Shown: positions 8,901 through 16,781, numbered from the stretch's first letter. The stretch: DNA of 40,454 bases from JAAYYM01 sp964638005 (GCA_964638005.1 CAZWXS010000020.1:1-40454); one strand, 5' to 3'. Notes: generated by a model not told the origin, from the letters alone. Program-made: numbers and translations.

Positions 8901-8955
8901 GTTTTCGGATGTTTTAACCGTACATTCCATTATTTAATAACAGGAGGAGAAAATT

Positions 8956-10188
8956 ATGAAGAAAAAGTTACTCAGCGTATTACTTAGCGTAGCTATGGTA
9001 GCTACATTGCTTGCAGGCTGCGGAAGTTCTGCACCGGCAGAGCAGGCAGCACCGGAAGCTGCAGCAGAAGAGGCAGCACCGGCAGAGGATGCAGCGGCAG
9101 AAGAAGCACCGGCAGAGGATGCAGCAGCTACAGACGCAGCAGGCGCAGGCGTGTTCCCGGCAGTTGCAAAGGAAGATTTAAAGGTTGGTGTTATCCACAT
9201 CACTGATCCTGCAGAGGGATCGGGATATACATACACACATGACCTTGGTATCCAGGGCATGCAGAAGACTCTTGGTCTGGAAGACAGCCAGATCATCAGA
9301 AAGAACAACACTTCCGATGCTGATCCGACAGCAATCGAGACAGCTATCTTAGAGTGTATTGAAGAAGGATGTCAGATCGTATTCGCAACAAGCTATGGTT
9401 ATATGGATACATGTGAGAAGATTGCAGCAGAATATCCTGAAGTAATCATTTCCCATGGTACAGGCTATAAGTCAAACGGAACAAACTTCAATAATTATTT
9501 CGGAAGAATCTATCAGGCAAGATACCTTGCAGGTATTGCAGCAGGTCTGAAGACAGAGTCTAATAAGATCGGATATGTATCAGCATTCGGTAAGACACTG
9601 TCAGAGACAGGCGGCGGTATTGATGCATTTGCAATGGGTGCATATTCTGTAAATCCTGACTGTGAAGTATTCGTTAAGGTTACAAACAGCTGGTATGATC
9701 CCGAAGGTGAGACACAGGCAGCACAGGCTCTGATCGCTGACGGATGTGACGTTATCGCTCAGCACTGCGATACTCCGAATCCTCAGACAGCAGCTGAAGA
9801 GGCCGGTGTATATGGTGTAGGTTACAACTCAGATATGAGCAAAGATGCTCCGAATGCTGTATTGTGTTCAGTTATGTGGGATTGGTCAGCATACTATACC
9901 AAGGCTGTAGAAGATGTGATCAACGGAACTTGGACAGGCGAGAACTACTTCGGTGGTATGGCAGAAGGACTTGTAACACTTTCTGACCTTGCTGATTTCA
10001 ATGATCCGGAAGCAGCAGCTAAGATTGAAGAGGCTAAGGCTTCTATGTTAGATGGTTCTTTCAACGTATTTGACGGTGTCATCGAAACAAACGAAGGAAC
10101 AACCGTCGGCGAAGAAGGCAAGACCCTTGATGATGCAACAATTCAGGGTGGCATCGACTGGTATTTTAAGAACGTAACAGAGAAATAA
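8956..10188 (+). CDS. BMP family ABC transporter substrate-binding lipoprotein (nucleoside binding, PnrA/NupN-like)
   Basis: Surface lipoprotein that captures the substrate for the ABC importer encoded downstream. The 410-residue product has a lipoprotein signal peptide with lipobox LAGC and acylated Cys22. A flexible linker of about 35 residues rich in Ala, Glu and Pro follows, and the BMP periplasmic-binding fold begins near residue 72. Relatives such as Treponema PnrA and B. subtilis NupN bind purine nucleosides; that substrate is inferred here from family and operon. A strong AGGAGGA site precedes the ATG. A leaky terminator after the gene would let the binding protein be made in excess over the rest of the transporter. 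Confidence 0.93.
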   Translation: MKKKLLSVLLSVAMVATLLAGCGSSAPAEQAAPEAAAEEAAPAEDAAAEEAPAEDAAATDAAGAGVFPAVAKEDLKVGVIHITDPAEGSGYTYTHDLGIQGMQKTLGLEDSQIIRKNNTSDADPTAIETAILECIEEGCQIVFATSYGYMDTCEKIAAEYPEVIISHGTGYKSNGTNFNNYFGRIYQARYLAGIAAGLKTESNKIGYVSAFGKTLSETGGGIDAFAMGAYSVNPDCEVFVKVTNSWYDPEGETQAAQALIADGCDVIAQHCDTPNPQTAAEEAGVYGVGYNSDMSKDAPNAVLCSVMWDWSAYYTKAVEDVINGTWTGENYFGGMAEGLVTLSDLADFNDPEAAAKIEEAKASMLDGSFNVFDGVIETNEGTTVGEEGKTLDDATIQGGIDWYFKNVTEK

Positions 10189-10207
10189 CAAAAAATACTA
10201 AAAACAC

Positions 10208-10238
10208 AAAGAGGTGGGCTTTTATAGTCCGCCTCTTT
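10208..10238 (+). terminator. Terminator-like hairpin after the BMP lipoprotein gene
   Basis: AAAGAGGTGGGC (10208-10219) pairs with GTCCGCCTCTTT (10227-10238) as a 12-bp stem with two G-U pairs and a 7-base loop. The T-run is mostly inside the stem, and the DNA directly after it is a promoter-like element, so termination is probably partial. Confidence 0.65.
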
Positions 10239-10240
10239 TA

Positions 10241-10249
10241 TGCTATAAT
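10241..10249 (+). promoter_or_regulatory. Internal extended -10 promoter element before the ABC ATPase gene
   Basis: TGC plus an exact TATAAT (10244-10249) follows the hairpin by three bases. The -35 region (about 10221-10226, TTTATA) falls in the hairpin loop and is weak. It may drive independent, lower-level expression of the ATPase, permease and phosphatase genes. Confidence 0.45.
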
Positions 10250-10268
10250 AAAAAGGATTTATACTAAA

Positions 10269-11804
10269 ATGACGGAGCGGGTGCGATGTATGGGTACACA
10301 GAATGAAAACTATGCCATCGAGTGTAAGGGTATCACAAAGACTTTTGGTACGGTGGTCGCAAATGATAACATTCATTTGCAGCTGAAATATGGGGAGATA
10401 TTAGCACTGTTAGGGGAAAACGGGTCAGGAAAGACTACCCTGATGAATATGTTGTCCGGTATTTATTATCCTGATGCAGGCCATATCATGATTGACGGAC
10501 AGGAAGTCTCTATCAATTCACCGACAGACGCAACAGAATATGGAATCGGTATGATCCATCAGCATTTTAAACTGGTGGATGTATTCAGTGCCATGGATAA
10601 TATCGTGCTTGGAACGAAGGAGAAGCGGATCAAGCCTAAGATATTAAAGGATCGGATCATCGAGATCAGCAGCCGGTTTGGACTTGAGGTTGAGCCTGAG
10701 AAGAAGATCTACCAGATGTCTGTCAGTGAGAAGCAGACGGTCGAGATTCTGAAGGTTCTGTATAAAGGTGCCAGGATTCTGATATTGGATGAACCGACGG
10801 CGGTTCTGACTCCGCAGGAAACAGACAAGCTGTTTGCAATTCTGAAGAAGATGAAAGAGCAGGGCAATGCGATTATCATCATCACTCATAAACTAAATGA
10901 GGTGCTTGCAATCAGTGACCGTGTCACAATCCTGCGAAAAGGAAAGACGATTGATACGGTATTGACAAAGGATACGGACAGGATGCAGCTGACGGAGCTG
11001 ATGGTCGGACGTAAGGTGAATCTGGAGATAGATCGGCCGGAGGTTGAGAAGAAAGAGAAAGTGTTGGAGGTTCAGCATTTGGAAGTGCAGCGTGAAGATG
11101 GCTCATATGCACTTCGTAAGGTTTCTTTTCCGTTGTATTCGGGAGAGATCCTTGGCGTGGCAGGCATAGCGGGAAGCGGACAAAAGGAATTGTGCGAGGC
11201 AATCGCGGGATTGATGCCGATTAAGCAGGGAACCATCAATTACAGAGGTCAGAATATCGTTGGTAAGTCACCTGAGGAAATACTGAATCTGGGGATTACG
11301 ATGTCGTTTGTTCCGGAGGACAGACTGGGTATGGGTCTGGTTGCTTCTATGGGAATGACGGACAACATGTTATTGAAAAGCTATAAGAAGAGCAAGGGTG
11401 CATTTATTGACCGCAAACCGGCTCGTGATATGGCAGAAGGATTGATTCAGAAATTGGAGATCGTGACACCCGGAACCGAGACACCGGTCAGACTCCTGTC
11501 CGGCGGAAATGTGCAGAAGGTTCTGTTGGGTCGTGAAATCGAGACGAAGCCAAATGTACTGATTACAGCATATCCGGTCAGAGGCCTTGATATCAACTCT
11601 TCCTATACCATTTATGACTTATTGAATGAACAGAAAAAAGCGGGTGTGGCAGTCCTGTTTATCGGCGAAGATCTGGATGTGCTTCTGGAACTGACGGATC
11701 GGTTGTTGATCATATGTCACGGAGAAGTCATCGGTGATGTACAGACGCAGCATACGACAAAAGAAGAAGTAGGATTACTGATGGGAGGCGGACGTACACA
11801 ATGA
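10269..11804 (+). CDS. Nucleoside-type ABC transporter ATP-binding protein (two ATPase domains, YufO/NupO-like)
   Basis: Cytosolic motor of the importer. The 511-residue product has two ABC modules in tandem. Module one has Walker A GENGSGKTT (49-57) and Walker B ILILDEPTA, but its signature is degenerate (MSVSEKQ). Module two has a degenerate P-loop (GIAGSGQKE), a good signature LSGGNVQK, and TAYPVRG where a normal Walker B Asp-Glu-Pro would be. This division of labour is usual for sugar and nucleoside double-ATPases, where paired half-sites form one good ATP site. ATG 10269 (AAGGA 11 bases upstream) and ATG 10290 (GGAG 12 bases upstream) are about equally likely starts. The stop overlaps the next start in an ATGA. 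Confidence 0.93.
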   Translation: MTERVRCMGTQNENYAIECKGITKTFGTVVANDNIHLQLKYGEILALLGENGSGKTTLMNMLSGIYYPDAGHIMIDGQEVSINSPTDATEYGIGMIHQHFKLVDVFSAMDNIVLGTKEKRIKPKILKDRIIEISSRFGLEVEPEKKIYQMSVSEKQTVEILKVLYKGARILILDEPTAVLTPQETDKLFAILKKMKEQGNAIIIITHKLNEVLAISDRVTILRKGKTIDTVLTKDTDRMQLTELMVGRKVNLEIDRPEVEKKEKVLEVQHLEVQREDGSYALRKVSFPLYSGEILGVAGIAGSGQKELCEAIAGLMPIKQGTINYRGQNIVGKSPEEILNLGITMSFVPEDRLGMGLVASMGMTDNMLLKSYKKSKGAFIDRKPARDMAEGLIQKLEIVTPGTETPVRLLSGGNVQKVLLGREIETKPNVLITAYPVRGLDINSSYTIYDLLNEQKKAGVAVLFIGEDLDVLLELTDRLLIICHGEVIGDVQTQHTTKEEVGLLMGGGRTQ

Positions 11805-12928
11805 GCCAGTTGGAAATGAAAAAGGAACATAAAGAGCCGTTAGTCCGTATTGCAAAGCGGACTGAATTACCGAAGAAAGAGATCACAAAATTACGTCTTA
11901 TGGCACTGCTCCTGTCATTGGTAGCAGGCGGTCTGTTTCTGCTCTGTCTGCGTCAGAATCCGTTTGTGATATATGGGACGATCATATCGGGAGCATTCCG
12001 AAGCAAGATGGCTGTTCAGGCTACGGTCAAATTCATGATTCCCCTATTTATTACATCTCTTGGGCTTGCAGTGGCATTTAAGATGCTGTTTTGGAATATT
12101 GGTGCCGAAGGACAGATTATCATGGGTGCGATTGCAGCTTCCTATTTTGCATTGTTCCATGCGGATTGGCCGAGACCGGTGCTGTTGATTGTCATGCTGA
12201 TTGCAGGTATGATCGGTGGTGGTCTGTGGGGATTGATCCCTGCATTTTTCAAAACAAAGTATAATACGAATGAGACATTATTTACACTGATGTTGAACTA
12301 TATCGCGCTTTACATTATTTCTTATCTGCGGGATGGCCCATGGAGAGATCCTGCGAATCCCGGCTTTGCCAAGATAGCCACGTTTGATTCAAATGCATGT
12401 CTTCCCAAGGTATTCGGAGTACATATCGGATGGATCATAGGATTGATTATATTTGTTCTGGTATATATCTATATGAATAAAACAAAGCATGGTTTTGAAA
12501 TCAGTGTTGTGGGATCTTCGCATGCAACGGCGACTTATGCGGGAATGAATGTACCGAAGATTATGTTGAGAACGGTATTTATCAGCGGAGCAATCTGCGG
12601 AATTGCAGGTATGACACAGGCAACGGGGTCGGATCTGACTCTTGCGGCAGGCGTTGCCGGCGGTGTCGGATTTACCGCGATCATAGTGGCATGGCTCAGT
12701 AATCTGAATCCCATTACGATCTTTATCGTATCCCTGCTGTTCAGCGTTCTGGAAAAGGGAAGCAGTGTTATCCAGTCGAGTTACGGATTATCAACGGACT
12801 GTTCTGATGTTTTACAGGGAATCATTCTGTTCTTTATATTAGGATGCGAATTCTTTGTTCGGTATAAGTTCACTTTCAGAAAAAAAGATGATACATTGAC
12901 AGCTGCAGCTGAAGGAGGTGCAAACTAA
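11801..12928 (+). CDS. ABC transporter permease (nucleoside importer, YufP/NupP-like)
   Basis: The 375-residue membrane protein has a basic cytoplasmic N-terminus of about 30 residues and then eight to ten hydrophobic helices. It belongs to the BPD_transp_2 permease family that pairs with BMP lipoproteins. The motif NIGAEGQIIMGA (about residues 97-108) is a hallmark of this permease type. The gene starts in the ATGA shared with the ATPase gene and ends in the TAATG shared with the second permease, so the three proteins are translationally coupled. With the next gene it would form the heterodimeric membrane channel. Confidence 0.92.
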   Translation: MSQLEMKKEHKEPLVRIAKRTELPKKEITKLRLMALLLSLVAGGLFLLCLRQNPFVIYGTIISGAFRSKMAVQATVKFMIPLFITSLGLAVAFKMLFWNIGAEGQIIMGAIAASYFALFHADWPRPVLLIVMLIAGMIGGGLWGLIPAFFKTKYNTNETLFTLMLNYIALYIISYLRDGPWRDPANPGFAKIATFDSNACLPKVFGVHIGWIIGLIIFVLVYIYMNKTKHGFEISVVGSSHATATYAGMNVPKIMLRTVFISGAICGIAGMTQATGSDLTLAAGVAGGVGFTAIIVAWLSNLNPITIFIVSLLFSVLEKGSSVIQSSYGLSTDCSDVLQGIILFFILGCEFFVRYKFTFRKKDDTLTAAAEGGAN

Positions 12929-13884
12929 TGGATTTTATCGTAAAATTTGTTGTAGCGGCGGTTTTGGCCGGAACTCCTTTGCTGTTTGGTACACTTGGAG
13001 AAATCATGAACGAAAGAGTCGGACATCTGAATCTGGGTGTTGAGGGTATGATGTCAGTTGGTGCACTTGCGGGATTTATGGTTGGATATTCGACGGATAA
13101 TTTTTTCCTTGCCATCCTTGCATCCTTTATTGCCGGAGCATTTGCGGCTGCGATTTATGCGGTACTGACGATTACCTTTATGGCGAATCATACTGTGACA
13201 GGACTGACCTTGACGATATTCGGTATCGGGTTCACCAATTTTATGGGCTTTTACTTTTTGAGTTTGTCTGATGAGGGGACATTGAAACTGCCGGCTGAGA
13301 TTACTGCACAGATGCGCAGCGTGTCAATTCCTGTACTCAGTCAGATACCCGTAATCGGGCCATTGCTCTTTTCATATAATCCGTTTGTTTATATCGGAAT
13401 CGTCATAGCGGTATTGCTTGGCATTTACTACTATCGCACGAAACTGGGATTGAATGTCCGTGCAATCGGAGAAAATCCGCCTGCAGCGGATGCGGCAGGT
13501 ATCAATGTTACGAAATGGAAATATGTCAATGTAATTGTAGGCGGCGGAATCTGCGGAATCGGTGGTGCTTATACCATTATGATCACAAACGGTGGAGTAT
13601 GGATCAGCAACTGTGTCGGCGGACTTGGGTGGATTGCCGTGGCGCTTGTTATCTTTGCTACATGGAAGCCGGTCAACGCAATCTTCGGCTCGTTTGTATT
13701 TGGTGCGCTTCGTATTTTGAAATACTATGTGAATAAAGAGGTGATTCCGATACCGGACGCATTTTACGATATGCTGCCTTTTGTCATCACAGCGATTATA
13801 CTGGTGGTTGCTTCGATACGTGAATCAAAAGAGAACACGCAGCCGGCGGCTTGCGGACTGCCCTATTTCAGAGAAGAACGATGA
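12928..13884 (+). CDS. ABC transporter permease (nucleoside importer, YufQ/NupQ-like)
   Basis: The 318-residue integral membrane protein has about eight helices and is the second permease of the importer. The motif HLNLGVEGMM near residues 33-42 corresponds to the NIGAEGQ motif of the first permease. ERVGHLNLG and the later AIGENPPAADAAGI are typical of this permease family. Its start overlaps the stop of the preceding permease (TAATG), and GGAGGTG lies just upstream within that gene. Forty bases separate it from the phosphatase gene. Confidence 0.92.
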   Translation: MDFIVKFVVAAVLAGTPLLFGTLGEIMNERVGHLNLGVEGMMSVGALAGFMVGYSTDNFFLAILASFIAGAFAAAIYAVLTITFMANHTVTGLTLTIFGIGFTNFMGFYFLSLSDEGTLKLPAEITAQMRSVSIPVLSQIPVIGPLLFSYNPFVYIGIVIAVLLGIYYYRTKLGLNVRAIGENPPAADAAGINVTKWKYVNVIVGGGICGIGGAYTIMITNGGVWISNCVGGLGWIAVALVIFATWKPVNAIFGSFVFGALRILKYYVNKEVIPIPDAFYDMLPFVITAIILVVASIRESKENTQPAACGLPYFREER

Positions 13885-13924
13885 AAAAGCGATCATTATG
13901 CTGACCGAATAGGAGAAGAGGCAT

Positions 13925-15544
13925 ATGAGATTTTCTTTAAGAACCAAAACATTTGCCGGGATTATTTTGCTTGCACTGGTGCTGAGTACGATATCAGTTT
14001 TTTTCAGTTACCGTACATATAAAGAGTCTATGAATGAACATTACTATGAACGGGGCAGCAATGTTGTGAAGACAGTAGCGAGTCAGCTGGACTCGAAAGT
14101 ATTGGACAGTTATTACAAAAGGGGCATCACTGAGGCAGAATCAGCAGAATTGATGAATTCGGAACAATATCAGGAATACCTTCAGTTTATGGTTGATGTG
14201 GGAGATGCCAATGATGTGACATATCTGTATGTAGTGAGACCGACGGAAGAAGGGGCTTATTACCTGTTTGATACGGATCTGTCGCTGGAGACCAACTGTC
14301 CGCTCGGGTATTTCGAGCAATATTATGAGGGCGCGTTTCTGGATAACAAGGATAGGTTTCTGGCAGGAGAATTCGTGGAACCGATCATATCGGATGCGTC
14401 TTTCGGCTGGTTGTTGTCGGCATTTTATCCGATGAAGTTGGATGGAGAGATGGTAGCATATATATGCGTTGATATATCCATGGATGAAGTGATGACAGAC
14501 AGAGAAAGCTTTCTACGGAGCATCGTAGTTATGCTGGCTGCAGTCACAGTGGCATTTGTATTGTATTATCTGTGGCTTGTCAACGGAAAGATTGTGCGGC
14601 CGATCAATCAATTGGCACTGGAAACGACTCGCTTTATTGCGGCGAAAAACAGTACACAGGAAATAGAGGTGAATGTGCCGGTCATCCGTACGGGAGATGA
14701 GATAGAGAATCTGGCAGAGGCCATACAGACAATGGAAAGGGACATCGATCATTATATTGAGAATCTGAAGACCGTAACAGCCGAGAAGGAGAGGATCGAG
14801 GCAGAATTGAACATTGCGGCGCATATTCAGGCTTCCATGTTACCGTCTGTTTTTTCGGATCTTTCGGAGCGTACAGAGTTTGATTTGTATGCAAGTATGA
14901 ATCCGGCAAGAGAAGTCGGCGGCGATTTCTATGATTTCTTCCTGGTGGATGATGATCATCTGGCACTTGTGATTGCGGATGTATCGGGAAAGGGAGTTCC
15001 GGCGGCACTGTTTATGGTCATTACAAAGACTTTGCTTAAGAACGAGATGCAGGTTTCAAGAACACCGAAAGAGGTGTTTGACAGAGTGAATATACAACTG
15101 TGCGAAAACAGTGAGGATGATATGTTTGTGACTGCGTGGATCGGAATTTATGAGATATCGACGGGGTTGCTTACTTATGTGAATGCAGGACATAATCCAC
15201 CGCTTTTGAAGAAGGCAAATGGAGAGTTCGAATCTTTGGGGATGTTCCCAGGGTTTGTATTAGCAGGAATGGAGGATGTCTGTTATGAGCAGGAGGAGAT
15301 ACTGCTCGAAAGCGGGGATGTTTTATATCTGTATACGGATGGTGTGGTGGAAGCGATGGATGCGAATCATGCGTTATATGGGGTGGATCGGTTAAAGGCA
15401 GTGTTGAACAGGAATGGTGATCTGGCACCGGAAACACTTCTGAAGAGGGTGAAGGAGGATGTGGATGTGTTTGTTGGTGGGGGAGAGCAGTTTGATGATA
15501 TTACTATGGTGGGGGTTAGGATTGAAAAGACAGAGAAAAGATAG
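13925..15544 (+). CDS. Membrane-anchored PP2C-type serine/threonine phosphatase (SpoIIE/RsbU family) with HAMP domain
   Basis: Predicted sensor phosphatase. Residues 10-28 are a first helix. Residues 30-195 form an extracytoplasmic, probably Cache-like sensor (FDTDLSLETNCPLGYFEQYY and a VAYICVDISMDEV end). Residues 197-218 are the second helix, 219-275 a HAMP-type linker, and 300-535 the SpoIIE/PP2C domain. The catalytic part starts with the RsbU-like AAHIQASMLP. It keeps metal-binding acidic motifs GGDFYDF (Asp334), ADVSGKG (Asp352), YTDGVVEA and FDDITMV. Enzymes of this kind dephosphorylate anti-anti-sigma factors. No such partner gene is in the window. The gene has an AGGAGAAGAG site and lies 40 bases after the transporter genes, so it is probably part of that operon. 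Confidence 0.92.
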   Translation: MRFSLRTKTFAGIILLALVLSTISVFFSYRTYKESMNEHYYERGSNVVKTVASQLDSKVLDSYYKRGITEAESAELMNSEQYQEYLQFMVDVGDANDVTYLYVVRPTEEGAYYLFDTDLSLETNCPLGYFEQYYEGAFLDNKDRFLAGEFVEPIISDASFGWLLSAFYPMKLDGEMVAYICVDISMDEVMTDRESFLRSIVVMLAAVTVAFVLYYLWLVNGKIVRPINQLALETTRFIAAKNSTQEIEVNVPVIRTGDEIENLAEAIQTMERDIDHYIENLKTVTAEKERIEAELNIAAHIQASMLPSVFSDLSERTEFDLYASMNPAREVGGDFYDFFLVDDDHLALVIADVSGKGVPAALFMVITKTLLKNEMQVSRTPKEVFDRVNIQLCENSEDDMFVTAWIGIYEISTGLLTYVNAGHNPPLLKKANGEFESLGMFPGFVLAGMEDVCYEQEEILLESGDVLYLYTDGVVEAMDANHALYGVDRLKAVLNRNGDLAPETLLKRVKEDVDVFVGGGEQFDDITMVGVRIEKTEKR

Positions 15545-15612
15545 GGAAAAGATGGGGAAGGGGATGTGAGTGAGGGGTAAATGAAAAAGGGTGTCGGGAG
15601 GGTACGGACATG

Positions 15613-15660
15613 CCTGATCTCGAATCCGCTGCGCTGCTTCTCGATCAGGGGCTGCGCCCT
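15613..15660. repeat. GC-rich palindromic element, possible interspersed extragenic repeat
   Basis: CCTGATC (15613-15619) is inverted as GATCAGG (15643-15649) around a GC-rich loop containing GCTGCGCTGC. A second small palindrome, AGGG with CCCT, spans 15647-15660. The composition is clearly more GC-rich than the flanking DNA. It does not recur in this window, so the repeat assignment is a guess. Confidence 0.3.
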
Positions 15661-15662
15661 AT

Positions 15663-15727
15663 AAAAAAGAAAAAAGTACCAATTACTTATGTGCTAGCAC
15701 AACGTAATTGGTATTTTTTTCTTTTTT
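15663..15727. terminator. Long, nearly perfect bidirectional terminator hairpin
   Basis: The arm 15663-15686 (an A-tract, then TACCAATTAC) pairs with 15704-15727 (GTAATTGGTA, then a T-tract) over 24 positions with a single G-U pair. Inside lies a second stem, TGTGC (15690-15694) with GCACA (15697-15701). The terminal T-tract makes it a strong intrinsic terminator for the phosphatase operon, and the symmetrical A-tract would make it work on the other strand as well. Confidence 0.88.
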
Positions 15728-15741
15728 GCATGTCTTGGGGG

Positions 15742-15770
15742 TTGACATAACCATAGAAATGATTTACAAT
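15742..15770 (+). promoter_or_regulatory. Consensus promoter of the TetR-type gene
   Basis: An exact TTGACA (15742-15747) and TACAAT (15765-15770) are separated by 17 bases, close to an ideal housekeeping promoter. The start point would fall within the palindromes that follow. Confidence 0.85.
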
Positions 15771-15808
15771 AACATTGTTACATAACGAGGTTGCGCAACT
15801 GTGTTATG
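15770..15808. promoter_or_regulatory. Nested palindromic operators, probably for the TetR-type regulator
   Basis: TAAC-ATT-GTTA (15770-15780) abuts a 28-base dyad (15781-15808). That dyad consists of CATAAC, GAG, GTTGC, GCAAC, TGT and GTTATG, symmetrical except at the two 3-base GAG/TGT segments. Both dyads share TAAC/GTTA half-sites and begin at the last base of the -10. A bound repressor here would block transcription, fitting autoregulation by the gene directly downstream. Confidence 0.65.
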
Positions 15809-15903
15809 CATAGGTGACAAGTAAAGAGATGTATTTTGAAATGACATGACTGCGCAGTGTGATTGTGAAGCTGTATATGACATTTATATGAAGGGATACG
15901 GAT

Positions 15904-16416
15904 ATGCCTCCAAAGGTCAGAGTCGCGAAGGATATGATACTGAATAAGGCATTTACCATGACGAGGGAAAATGGCTTTGAAAGTGTAACTGCAAGAAGTT
16001 TGGCAGAGGGGTTGGAGTGTTCCACACAACCTATATTCCGTGTGTATGAGAATATGGAAATGCTGAGACAGGATTTGTGTCGGAAGACGCAGGCATATTT
16101 TGCTGAGCATGTTGTGAAAACAGCTCAGACGATTCCGAAAATGGGAATGGCCTATATCGAACTTGCGCGTAAGGAAGAAAATTTGTTTCGACTGTTGTGT
16201 ACAACAGTTATGGAGGAAGAAGCGGAGTATTGCATCTTTGACGGTCTGCCGGGGATGGACAATCTGCATGGCGAGGGTCAGCAGGAATTGTCTATGATGA
16301 TCTGGATATTCACGCATGGAATTGCGTCGGATGTGGCGAATCATCAGCTCAATCTGTCGGAAGACGAGGTCAAGGAATTATTGGTGAAAGCCTACAAAGC
16401 ATTTGGGGATGCCTAG
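15904..16416 (+). CDS. TetR/AcrR family transcriptional regulator
   Basis: The 170-residue product has an N-terminal TetR helix-turn-helix (about residues 8-52), with TARSLAEGLECSTQPIFRVYENMEML matching the recognition region. The C-terminal ligand or dimerisation domain is short (about 70-165) and resembles the WHG-type domain. The ligand is unknown. An AAGGGA site lies about seven bases before the ATG. The consensus promoter and large palindromes just upstream suggest that the protein represses its own gene. A small membrane-protein gene follows after 17 bases and may be its regulated partner. Confidence 0.85.
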   Translation: MPPKVRVAKDMILNKAFTMTRENGFESVTARSLAEGLECSTQPIFRVYENMEMLRQDLCRKTQAYFAEHVVKTAQTIPKMGMAYIELARKEENLFRLLCTTVMEEEAEYCIFDGLPGMDNLHGEGQQELSMMIWIFTHGIASDVANHQLNLSEDEVKELLVKAYKAFGDA

Positions 16417-16433
16417 GGGGAGGAACAAAGCCT

Positions 16434-16781
16434 ATGATGAGCAAGAAGAAACGTAAGAGGATGTACAAAAGACTGAAGAAGAATGTGATCAGGTCGATCA
16501 AGCATGGGTATTACAGGTTATCACATCTGAATATCAAGCTCAATATATCGGAGCCGGGAACTCGGGTATGTGAAGCGAGCGGGATACTTCTCGTGGTGGC
16601 TTTGGTACTATATTTAATCAGCGCGAGTACAATATCATATGTACTGTGCTGGGTGGCTGCAGTGGTCTTTGGGGTGCTGCTTGTACTGATTAAGCTGGAG
16701 CAGCATCAGGAGATGCATGATTATCGGGAATGGCAGAGGAAGAATCTTGAATCATTCTCAGGTCATGAATTCAATCTGTAA
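16434..16781 (+). CDS. Small basic membrane protein of unknown function
   Basis: I do not recognise this 115-residue protein. The first 35 residues are strongly basic (KKKRKRMYKRLKKN and similar). Two hydrophobic helices follow at about 47-66 and 68-87, and the C-terminal tail is charged and rich in His, Gln and Glu. A GGGGGAGGA site ends 10 bases before the first ATG; a second ATG follows at once. It lies 17 bases after the TetR-type gene and is probably co-transcribed and co-regulated with it. It could be a small stress or efflux accessory protein, but nothing in the sequence settles this. Confidence 0.7.
   Translation: MMSKKKRKRMYKRLKKNVIRSIKHGYYRLSHLNIKLNISEPGTRVCEASGILLVVALVLYLISASTISYVLCWVAAVVFGVLLVLIKLEQHQEMHDYREWQRKNLESFSGHEFNL

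Larger units (their letters stand above)
15545..15903. other. 359-base intergenic region: G-run cluster, GC-rich palindrome, terminator, promoter and operators
   Basis: No gene is supported here. From left to right it holds a cluster of G-runs (15544-15602), a GC-rich palindromic element (15613-15660), a very long A/T-tailed hairpin (15663-15727), a consensus promoter (15742-15770), two inverted repeats (15770-15780 and 15781-15808), and about 95 bases of leader to the regulator gene. Confidence 0.8.

Noticed and set aside
8848..8955. Classical purine riboswitch upstream of the nucleoside transporter
   Set aside because: GGGAGTTTC matches, but the TATA junction, both kissing-loop consensus sequences and the CTACC junction are missing or changed.
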